64,000 bases of DNA from Sipunculus nudus (Eukaryota > Annelida > Sipuncula > Golfingiida > Sipunculidae), in assembly GCA_026874595.1 (NCBI GenBank), contig CM049307.1:22853079-22917078 (forward strand), in the 5' to 3' direction. Shown piece by piece: positions 12,201 to 24,375 of this stretch. The position numbers and the translations under genes were made by a program. The stretch's first letter is position 1. Each line of letters starts with the position of its first letter. Below the pieces are notes generated by a model. That model did not search any database and had not been told where the DNA came from. It worked only from the letters and a program-made list of their open reading frames with translations.

Positions 12201-15059
12201 CACCTGGCCGCACAAGGGTAACAAGACCTCAAGAACCTGCTGCGGAATTATAAGCATTTGTTTGGTGACATTCCAGCGCGGACTAACATGTTGTGCCATG
12301 ACGTCGATGTTGGCGAGGCAAGCGCAGTCAAGCAGCGTCCATATAGACTGAATCCAGAAAAGCAAAAGTATCTACAGGATGAGATTCAATATTTGTTGGA
12401 CAATGATTTTATTGAACCTAGTAACAGTAACTGGATGTTTTCTTGTGCCAAAACCTGATGGAAGTTACCGTATGTGCACGGATTATCGAAAACTGAACTC
12501 TGTCACCAAGACTGACACGTTCCTGATTCCGAGGATCGATGATTGTATTGATAGAATCGGTAGCTCCAGATATGTCTCCAAGTTTGACTTGCTATAAGGA
12601 TTCTGGCAAGTTATGCTGACAGAACGAGCGAAATAAGTGCCGCATTTGTGACGCCGCAAGGACTGTACCAGTTTAAAGTTTGGCATCAAATGCATATGCA
12701 TTCTTTTTAAAGAAATGAGTCCTGTGACCATGACCTTTGACCGTTGGACCCCAAAATCCACACGGTTCTTACTTTAGTGGTGAGTCATATATAAGTTAAG
12801 TTTGAAACCAATATGTCAAACTAAACTGGAGTTATCATCTGGAAATTAATTTGTGAACAGATGGCCCCTGTGACCTTGACCTTTGACCATGTGACTCCAA
12901 ATTCATTTATGCTCTCCCCATACTGGCAACTCAGCTAAATGCGCAAAATGGAAAGTTTGGAATGAAAAGCTTGGCTTAAAATGCAGCCATAATCTTTTTA
13001 AAAAAGAAAGTCCTGTGACCTTGACCTCTGACCTCATGACCCCAAATCATATAGGTTCTTGCTTTAGTGATGGGCCATATGTAAGTCCAGTTTGAAATCC
13101 ATGTGTCAATACAACCTGGAATCATCATCTGGAAACAAATTTGTGTGGATGGACGGATGGACAGACAGACAGACAAACAGACAGGCAGACAGGGTGATAA
13201 GTATATGGCATCCACTTGTGATCAATAAACACACCAGGTTTTGGCACATTAGATGTAATTACAGCCGAGAAACTGACATGATTGTTGTCATTTATAGTAA
13301 AAAATAAATAGTTAAAATAACAAAAAAATACAGATGGCGCCACCACCTTTCGGGAACTGACAAAACTAGTCATGGGCAATATTCAAGGCAAGATTTATGA
13401 CAATCTATGCGTAAATTATCAAGATATTGGAGGTTTTGTATTATATTTTTGATTATTCTGGGGGGGGGGGGTACTTTCAAGCCCCATAGCTCGAAGGATA
13501 TAGGTCGCAGTGACCTTATTTCAGGTTTCCAAGGAGATTTTTTATTGACCTCCCTGGATATTCACTTAGAGGTTTCTAGGTCCAGCAGTTACGATTTGTG
13601 CCCTGCTAACGGACGGCAGGACGGACGACGAACAAAGCGCCATTCCTATACCTCAGTTGTCTTATAGATTTTACATAAGATAAGCCCAATTCCTGGAGGA
13701 TAAACATTTTTTCTGTCTTTTTTCCACTAAAAAAATTGTGTGATTTGTTCAAAAACTATTGGCACATCTATGAGCACTGTCTCGGCAGTGACGTCACATA
13801 CTGGGAAATCCCCTGTGACTAAAAATTCTAAATCTCAGTTTAAAAAAAAGCACAGTGTTTCTGCCTCTATCAGTCCCAAAATTTTAGCAGAGAATAAAAA
13901 CAACATGCATTACTAGATCTGAGTTGTTGATAAAATTCAGTCCATGATGTCACATGTGTACCAGCCAATCAAATCAGGGAAAAGTCTAGATCTGGATGAA
14001 ATCATCCCATCACACAACAAACCTTGAGACTGCAGATTCATGACGTCAAATATCGCATATACATTTTTCCCGTCGTGTAGTCGTCCTTGAACAGGGCACA
14101 AATAGTTACCGAAAATGTCTAACTTGACATCACGAGAGGTCATAAAATACTGCTAAGATACCTAAAATTATGTCACTGCCATGTATATTCTCGGAGTTAT
14201 GGGACCTGTTTACGCACCCCGTAATAATTATAAATCTGATACGAGTATTTCAGGCTAATCATTAATGCCTGGATTGCCTTGAAATGTGCTTTGCATATCG
14301 GTCATGGACAGTTTTATCAACAAGCCCCACAATAGTACTCCCTATTTATTTCGGGCCACCATGTGATGTGCATTTTGCTTTTTTAACGGTAAAGGTGAAT
14401 TCCAAGACCCTTCAAGACTATAAAGCGGAGAAGTGTAAACATGTATATATTAAACCCTCCTAAGGTACCTGCTTGACGTCACATTGCCCTTTGGAGCAAG
14501 GGTAAGCCCAAACCAATATTCATCAACTTTCACGATGCACCATTCTGATGATGGAATTTCCTGAGCATGACCTTCTAATAGTAGAGGACAGCTATAAATC
14601 CTGATTGGATGCTTTTATTGCAGTTGTAACGTGTATCACAGTGTGACCTTGAGGTGCACCGAGAAAAAGTGTAGCGCCATATATAACCTTACATGGCAAA
14701 ATATTAATGCAAATTTAACCCATGCTGATGTTTAGTTGCTTGGAGTACTGACATGTTTTACAGCTGACTTACAGCTGAGGAATATTTGAGATCAGTCAAC
14801 CTTACAAACCTTAGAATTATTTGAAGGTCATTAGAACTGACTTACAATTGCATCTTCCCTTACTCGAAATCTGAAGTCATCTAGCACCTTGGTGAATATT
14901 ATCGTTTGTTATAGCACGTATTCGATGTTAACGACAGTCGTGCCTAATGTGTCTATACTTAGTTTACTTGAATCTATGAACAGCCTTGCATACGATTACA
15001 TCTCTGCCGGAAAGTGTTATTATGTTTTCTGTTCCTTTTAGTGATTTGTCTTTCAGTGA

Positions 15060-15125
<66 letters not shown>

Positions 15126-15149
15126 TTATATATATATCAGGCTATCAGG

Positions 15150-15191
<42 letters not shown>

Positions 15192-16363
15192 GCTAGCCAA
15201 AAGGATACCAGTTCCGCGAGGTGTTCACGGAGCCAATGTTGTTACATTTCGTTTGAGTTGAAGCCGACCGGCCGGACATCCAGTGTGCAAAAGGACCTGT
15301 GCCAACCACGCGTTCGGCCGTTCTCTCTGAGCATGTGACCTGTATTCAAACGGTTGCCAGGGCGATGAGCTGTCACTCAAAACGAAATGTAACAACATTG
15401 GCTCCGTGCATACCTCGCTTGACTAGTATCTGTTTTACTGGCAGCACGTCCCAATAATTCTTTGTCGCATCAATCGTGTGTCGCATTTCGGGCATTGTTT
15501 ACTAACAGTCAAGAGGACTACAAACATTTATGGAATCAGTTTCGGGGCTACCTCATACAGAATGGTCTCTTCTACCCCTAAAAGGATTTTGCCAACAGCA
15601 TTTATAGTTGCTGTAAATCATTTGACCATTTCAGTCAAACATATGGGATGTTACATTCAGCACCGGGTCTCATCTGATGGGGCCAACATACAATGCTCCC
15701 CTCTCGTGTAGGGACCCAGAAAACCAGGCCAAACAAACAGCGCTTTAGGTAAAGATAGTAGGCCTATAGGTTATGCGCTGTGTAAAGAGCGTACATTACC
15801 TCTCAAACATTCAGGTGGTTTGTTGGTGATGTGCTCTGTCCTTCCTCGATACCTTTTTGGGGCAAAAACCTATCCATTTTAAGGTTAACGAGCCCAACCG
15901 AGGCCTTAATTACAGAAAGAAAAACACAGAAAGAGAATTATGATGAATTGCTACACATTTAACTTGGTAAAAACATGCGGGTGACAAGCAAAGTGGCCTA
16001 GACGTATGGGCGCCGTTCCATGGACGTGTGATGAATACGAGCGACCGGACTGTTTTTCTTTAATTACACTGAGCTCTCTTTTAAAATTTAGTGACTTAAC
16101 GTATAAAGAGCTTGACAGAGATAATAAATGCATGTGTTGGATGTTTTTGGGTGGAAAATTCTATTATTGCAAACACTATGTTTTACTACATTTTAATTAA
16201 AACATCTACAGCTAATTCAACAGTAGAAGGCAGAAACAACAGTGTCACAAGTCATAAGTGGCAAATTAAGTATACAGGTTGTCTATTTTTATTGTGGTTA
16301 TCATATGGTTTTATATGATTATGGCTAATATATATTATATTTTTAAGTTACACGAACCTGATG

Positions 16364-16416
<53 letters not shown>

Positions 16417-19400
16417 TACAGGTCTTCGATCAAATAGGGGAGGGGGGATCCAGGGGATACGAACACAGACCGAAATATTGCACAGAATTGTGGCATAGAC
16501 TTTGCCAAAGAGTTGCTATCATATCCGCTCTGGTTGGTCTGATTACACCGGTTCTGGCACAGGGACAAGGATCAGACCAACCAGAACAGGTATCGCATGT
16601 TTGAGAACTGGATGAACAATTCCATGCCTATTTTTTTTATTGGTTTGATACCAATTCTTTGCTCTGTGGTAGCCCTGGAATCCAGAGAATATTACAACAC
16701 AAATCAGCGGTGGAAATAGCCCCATCGCTTCGTTTCCCTCTGCTGTGAGAATACCCAAGTAAAAGGTGTTTAAAAACTGGACACATTCCAGTGGGCAACA
16801 AAACAATAATATTCCGGCTAAAAACAGTGTCAGATATAAGAATAGAAACATGTTTTTATCATGTGGTAACATAACATACCATTTTAACATATTATGTCCC
16901 TTAAAAAATAATCAGGTAGGTTTCTGGTGGGGACTTCCCCCACAAAAACGTCATACCGGTCTTCAACTCTTCAGCATATTGTCAAGATAAGATAAAGGGA
17001 CCTAATCAGGAACAATATATTGCCTATTATTTCACACATTCATTTCACATTATACAAAAGGTTTCCAGCAAAACCATTCCATCACACAGTCTCATTTCCT
17101 CGCATACGGCTGTTTAACACCTAGTTTTTGCCCTGCGTGTTGGTAAACAGTCTGTTTACCATAACAAGGCCGCGTAACCGGAGGTCCGATTAAGAGGGGC
17201 AACACGCGGTGTATCAGCCAGCCGGAAAATGTATTACATTTTTAGCCAAGTTAGTCAGGGCATCTCCTGATTGGCACGTGTTATGGCTCCGTGCAGCCCA
17301 CGGCAACGCACTGTGTTTATGTTGACACCTGCGATCGCGCCCGGTTTACTGTTTTAACATTCGTTTACAGGATTAAGCAAACGGTTTCAAGGCAATATTT
17401 TGGCAGTTACAGATGTATTTTAAAGGGAAGAAGATATTGTTCGTGTTAACTCAACATGTTTTAAAGGTTATTGGACCCCTTTTACATTCATGATCAATAA
17501 TCTGTATAGAAAATGATGCATTATACGCGCCCCCTGGCGATTGTCCCAACTTTAGGAACAATTGTCAGGCTCAGGGAAGCTAAACTTGTAGAGTGACTAT
17601 GGTTTAGGCACTAAAGTAGGAATTTCAGTGAAATTTCTTGTTCACTCGAATATATGAACATTTTCTGCCCCCGAATGCATTAGTTTTCCTGTTATACACA
17701 CAATACGGTATTTGATTTTATACGATTTTTTGTCCAGTACTGGATTTACATTCTCTAGTTCACTTGAAGTTTATTTATTAGCGAATTTCTATGGAAATGG
17801 ATAAATACGCCGCATAAAGGACAAATGCGTAATGGATTTATACTCAGAGTGCTACATACCTGTGACCATCCCGTATCCATTAACACGGGTCCAAAGGACA
17901 GAGAGGCTGATGGGAATGACGGAGCAGCCAATCAGAACGCCTGTGAACAAGTACACCCAGGACAGGTTTAAATTGGCTACTTTGCACAAGAGAACAATGG
18001 GTATGATCGCCATGGTTACCCAGACGATGCACCAGTTCTTTCTGTGCAGCAACAACTCCATGTATTCTTTATATTTTCCATGCACCTCACACGTGTAATG
18101 TGGTTTGATGGCAAGTTTCGACTGCTTTCTGTCTAACGCGTCTTGTATGCAGGCAGCACAGGTGCTCATCGGCGGGCATGAGCAGAAATCAGTTTCCTTC
18201 ATATTCTCTAGTTTGGCTGTGCGACAGCTGACCTTCCCACAGTTTTCACAGTCGAACCATTGAGTGTTCGGCCTGAAAACAGACAGCCACCCTGTTTAAT
18301 TTAATATCTCCTCTATTTAACAGCTTATTGGTATCATTATAAAAGCAATAAAATAACAAACTAAAAAAAAACACAAGACGTAAATACAAAATACAAAGTA
18401 CAGATAAATATTATTAAATGTCGTTAATATTAATAATAAATGTCATTAAATGTCTTTAATAATAACATTTCAGGGGCGGATCTGGATTTAGGTAAAGGAG
18501 GGGTCAAACCCAGGAGGGCTAATGAAAAACTTAAAAAATCCCCAGGTCCGGAAAAAAGGGGTACCAGGCCGCAAAAAAATGACCGGAACCCTTTACAAAA
18601 GCATTTTGTTCAGATTCAAAATTGACATTCATATCTCTGCGATATAAGCATGTGCATTGATTATCTTAAATATGACAATACTTATTTTGTAGTATCATTT
18701 CAGTACAACATTTAACACCTTTGCATTTGGTAAGCTATAACATTTAAAGAATGCATATCGAACTCTGAATACCTGAACGGTTTGATGTGGACTTTGTATA
18801 TATCATAAATGATGATAGATGCCACGGCAATGACCTCAGCTGACCCCGTTGACATGACAGCCATGAGAATGAGTAAGAGAATGATGAACTCCCCGGGTCT
18901 TCCCAGAAGGCGCTGCGCGACGGCCGGAGGAACAAGACCTGAATTTAACATGGGAGCAAAAGTCAGAAAAGGTAGATCAGCAGGTAGAATATCAGTAAAT
19001 GCTTGTAGCTGGGGAGAGACGTATACGGCTGACGTATTCTGCTTTCAACAGAATTCAAGTATTAAAAATATGAGAATTTTCTAAACTCATAATGATTTTA
19101 TGGTTGGAATTAGAGGAATCCAAAAGGCATTCAATCTATCCCAAGTTTTCACATGTAGTTATTACAGTGAAACAGATGGAAACTACCATCTAAAACTAAA
19201 TTACTTGCCCCATATATAAAATTATAATTGCTTACTAATTTTTAAAGAAAGCATTTCATTTCCATAATCTTTGAATAAAATCTACTTAATAAAATAATTT
19301 ATGTTAACAGTTATTAAAAAACTTTCAATCAAGTCTATGGACTGAGGTAACAACTACTAAAGAAATATTCTAACATTTTCTATACTTCCGCTTACCTGCG

Positions 19401-21407
19401 TCGACGTCACCGGGAGTAAGGAGGGCGGTACCGTCAAATGCACTGAATGCAAGGTAAGCCAGTCCCATCGTCGTTGCCATGGTGAATGGTATAGCAAACC
19501 ACGTGAGCCCGCCGGTGATGAAGCCCCACACACCATGGATAGGTTTAGCCGCCACGCTGCTCTGCCAGTAAGATTGGTCACAAAATACAGTCCCAAAGTT
19601 CCCGATAATGTTAATAATCCCAAACATCAATCCTCCGCTAGACAAGAACGTCAAATAGCTGTTATCGGCATTACCGTCCGGACCTATTGTCATGTTCAAA
19701 TATGTGTAGACTTCACTTGAACTTCCGAAAGGATTTTTAGGGTTGTTGAAAGGATTATGGTAGACCTCAGACACCAGGATCATCAACATGATGAAGATGA
19801 GAGTTGTATTGAAGTAAGACACGTAGAATGTGGCCCCCAGCCCGCCGATTAGGGTGTACGTACCAACCACTACTGCCAGCACAAGTACAGCCAGCTCCAG
19901 ACTTAAGCCCTGAACCAGTCCTGTCAACACAGCTGTACCACCCAGCATCAAAGATGCTATCACCACCAGGTTGGTGAAGCCAGCAAAGACCACGTACACG
20001 ATATGGACCTTCTTCCCAAATCTGGCACGGACCACCTGTGAATAGAATCAAAGTCAAATGGAAATGAATTTAATTAAAATATACTAATTATCACGCACCT
20101 AGTCACTTACAGTCAGTGAAACACACTTAATAACAAATGGAATCTGATCTGTGTCATCAAATTCGTTAGTTTCAACATTGTTCTTGCTTTGAAGAATTGT
20201 CATTAAAACTAAAGCAAGAAAGTAAATTTGATATTTGTTCCTTAGACAAAATCTGATTATGTTTAAAATATGCCGTCTTTTGAAAAAGGCGATCTAAGAG
20301 ATAATAGAAGGAAATCAATAGCTATCACATTCAATGTTATTGTAAGAACAAATATATGCAACTTGGAGTATCTATAATAAAACAATGCTCGATCGTTTTG
20401 TTCATTTCTACGGATCTAGCTGCTTTGGTTTACCGCCTTTATATGTATACCTGTTATTACTGTATGTAAAATTATTAATCCGCGTCAGTAACAAATGGCA
20501 TGACCATAATCACAAAAGTGAATAACCGATTTAATTTTCACCTGCAAAAATGTTTTTGCTCCTGGGGCCTTGGTTTTTAACTGAATCGACAAAATGGCAA
20601 AAAGAATAATCTGGATCGTAGCTCCTGCAGCATACCAAAAAGGACCGCTAATGCCATACTGAAAAATAATATAAAACAGACTGGATAGATAACACGAAAA
20701 AATATATTATAGTCAATATGTTGATGAACATTGTACGAAAATCTGGAGATTTTCATTACTTTGCTGAACAAACATAAGCACAATAGTGCGTGACGCACAA
20801 TGTGCACCCAAGGGGTGCACTATTATATATAAATACGTTCATTTTAACATTGCTCAGGAATGGTACTCTCGTTTAAAAGATTATAATAAGTAAGACAATG
20901 CAATAGTTTCAGTATCTTTAATTAATTTTATAATGCAAGTAAGGTGGTTTCTTACTTTGGTGGCCACCGTGGATGACTGCAGAAGTGTTGCCGCCCATGT
21001 CCACTGAGACACAATAGTGGTAGCGGTCAAGCCAATGGTCACTTTCCCGCCAGCGTCAAATGCAGTGTCCAGGTTATCCGCGTCATGGTAGACATAGCGA
21101 CGAACGAGGTCAAAGGCCAAGGCCACAAGAGCAGCGAAAACGCCGAAGCCGAGGATTAGGAGCAGAGCGTAGGTTAAGCTGATCGACGGCTTGAGACCCG
21201 TGTCACTGGAAAGTAAGATAAAAAAACTTATATTAATACAAATGAACACTAAACACTTGCTCTTGGAGAATATGTTATTAATTATGTTCTATACCATTAT
21301 ATTTTTCCATGCTATTTTTTTAACTCTTTTAATACATTTTGAAGAAATATTTTTAAATATAAATGCGATTTGACATTACCAATTTTAAGAGCAAAAAAAT
21401 ATATACA

Positions 21408-21473
<66 letters not shown>

Positions 21474-24326
21474 AACAACTATTGCCACTGACACCTATTA
21501 AAACAGTAACTCAAATTATATCTTAGATCTTTATAAATTAATTCTATGAAAAAGGGTGATATCTGAAATGAAATTTGGAGCCTGGTACATCGGTGCGTAA
21601 TTCTTTGCCTTGTAGCAAAGCAAATCGGATTATGAACAAGGATATTGGGTTTCTTTATCGTCAATGTTCGTTAATTTAGTCCGTTCCAGCACCCCTGTCC
21701 ACCTGTTTCTTTTTCGCGATTATTTTTATTTATTTATTTAATTTTTTTTCGAAGGGGCCTGGACAGCTGAGCGGTAAAAAGCCCGGCCTTCTCCGCTGGC
21801 GACCCAGGTGATGCGGTTGTAGTGGACCGTCCTAGGTCAGTGGTTCTCTCCGGGTTCTCCGGCTTCCCCCACCTCTCTTACTACGATCTTCAACTCTATC
21901 AGTGTCTTCTACTTTCGCCTCGAGTACTTAACTGTAAAACCGACTCAATCTTTCTGTCTTTGCTGAGGGAGCCAGTGGAGGTCAAATTTTTAAGGAGACC
22001 TGTGACTGGCTCGAGCGTCGACATCACTTTCGGTCAGTCAGTCAAAGAACGCAAACACTTTTTGACCTTAGGACAGAAGGAGGAAATGTGTAATTAACTA
22101 TAATATAACTTATGTCATCTTCCTGTAAACAATTTAAAACCATTTTATGAATAACTAGTCTATTCTGTAGCGATATCTTGCCAGTAATTTGTGAAATTTG
22201 CATGTCAGGGAATAGTGATGACGTCATAATAGACGTGACGTACTAAAGAATCACCAACATTACCGGGACCAATAATCAAGAGCTGCCGACCTCTGTTTTC
22301 AACGAGATTGTATTCTCTGCGAGCACGCGCTTCGCTGTTTATACCATTACTTTATATCCATATCCAAGGAGGATAAACATTGGCCAAATATTAGGGACGC
22401 CATGAACCACGGATATATATGAGACATATCAGCCAGGCCGTAAAGTAAATAATATTTATATCGTGAGAAGATAAGGTACCAACAATTATAGGGCCTATAA
22501 TGGAGCAAACTAAAAATGCAGATCCAAATTTATTTCTGTTCACATAAGTTTTGCTCACTTCTTTTGGCAAGTAACTAAGGTTCAGGTGTTACAACAGAGA
22601 ATGCATGATCATTTACGACAATTTAAGTATATTAACATACACAAGGTGAAGGCTTTTCTGCATAATGTTACGTCGTTTATCGCTCATGACAGCTTAATTA
22701 CATGTTCTGGCGCGTATGACTGAGCAGCTTTCTGGAGCTAGGGCACAATATAAGTACTCTGTGTCACCTAGCTCTCGGAGCCAAACGAGGTCTCTATTTA
22801 GCAGCTTCATGGGGTTTCCTGCGCCCAATGAGGCATAACTTTGGAAAAAGAAATGTTGTTAGGAGTTTGAAGTACACGTCCCGGGGTGTTTGATTTGTTG
22901 AGTGTAAACACAATGTCAACTTACTACATAACATAAATATCGATCTATACTGACGCTGAAGTGGTCCAGAGTTTGGACACCTTTTGGAAACGAACATAAA
23001 ATATAGAGCAATGTATAATTTGTAATAGGCGGCGTATTACCCAGTTTCCACAAGTATAAAACGAACCGTTCAGTATCTATAACTAGAATATCAGCAGAAG
23101 CTGACAAAAGCCCTCAGCCAAAAGAACAGTGTTTAGAGGTGGTAACAGTAACAAGTACTAAATATCTGTTCTCACATGGATGTATATCTGTACATGTCTC
23201 AGTTATAAACTTAAAATGGAGAGGTATGTACCATGAATACTAAAAATCCACCAAATGCTTCCTGAAAAATAAGCTTCTAAATTTTATTCTATTATAAGCT
23301 CTGTGACCTTGAAAAGTAGGTCAAGGTCACCCATCTTCGAATTTGACCGAGATTTTGTTGATATACATCTTCACCAAAGAAATAAAATTCCTATTGTGAA
23401 TCCTTTTAGAGATAAACCGCTCACAAGGCCAAAGTTGAAAAATCCAAGAAAAATTCATTAAAAATCAGAAATTGTAGGTGGAGCCCCCAATCTTGTGCAG
23501 CAGTTACAGAACATCAGTCCCTATGATCATAGTAAGTATTGTGAAAATCCACCCAATGGTTCCTGAGAAATAAGCTTCTAAATGTTTTTTCTATAATCAG
23601 CTCGAAAACGTGAAAAATAGGTCAAGGTCACCCATCTTCGAACTTGACCGAGATTTTGTCAATATACATCTTCACTGAAAAAAATAAAATTCCTACGGTG
23701 AATCCTTTTAGAGATATCCCGCTCACAAGCCCAAAGTTGAAAAATCCGATAAAAATTAATTAAAAATCAGAAATTTTAGGTGGCGCCACCATACTTGTGT
23801 AGCAGGTACAGACTATCAGTCCCAATAATCATAGTAAGTTTTGTGAAAATCCACCAAATGGTTCCTGAGTAATAAGCATCTAAGTGTTTTTCTATAATCA
23901 GCTCTAAAATGTAGAAAAATAGGTCAAGGTCACCCATCTTCGAACTTGACCGAGATTTTGTCGATATGCATCTTTACCGAGGAAATGAAATTCTGACGGT
24001 GAATCCTTTTCAAGATATCCCGCTCACAAGGTTAAAGTTAACGGACGCCGGACGGACGAACGGACGGACGGACGGAAAGCTTGGGTGACGACAATAGCCC
24101 ATCAGCCTTAGGGCTGAGGGCTTAAAAACACTGCCAATTGGTATAAAATTATGACGTTGCTCCAATAATTTCATTTCAGACACACGTGAATTCTTTTGAT
24201 GGTTGAGCTTGAACGCGACAGTCTATATATGACCTCCTTAATGTTTTTTTTTTTTTTAAATATCATCTCAGTCAAGATGCTGAATCAGTTAATTTGTCCT
24301 CCCAATATGAATAAAGGTATATTTTG

Positions 24327-24375
<49 letters not shown>

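Larger units (their letters stand above)
8433..12680 (+). mobile_element. Ty3/gypsy LTR retrotransposon copy 1, truncated at both ends
   Basis: Starts with only the last 60 bp of the LTR (8433-8492, ending ATAACA), then the primer site and a gag-PR-IN-RT interior about 95% alike by eye to copy 2 at 24375. It breaks off inside RT near 12680, where a satellite array begins, so RNase H and the 3' LTR are absent. Reading frames are interrupted many times. It lies on the plus strand in intron 6, antisense to the host gene. Confidence 0.9.

Noticed and set aside
14986-15261. Open frames with Tyr-Ile and Cys-Val runs
   Set aside because: Translations of (TA)n and (GT)n microsatellites.
16543-16890. 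Hydrophobic 115-codon minus-strand open frame in intron 6
   Set aside because: It lacks DUR3 or other family motifs. The gene already joins in phase without it, and it overlaps a (TA)n-adjacent, inverted-repeat-rich stretch.
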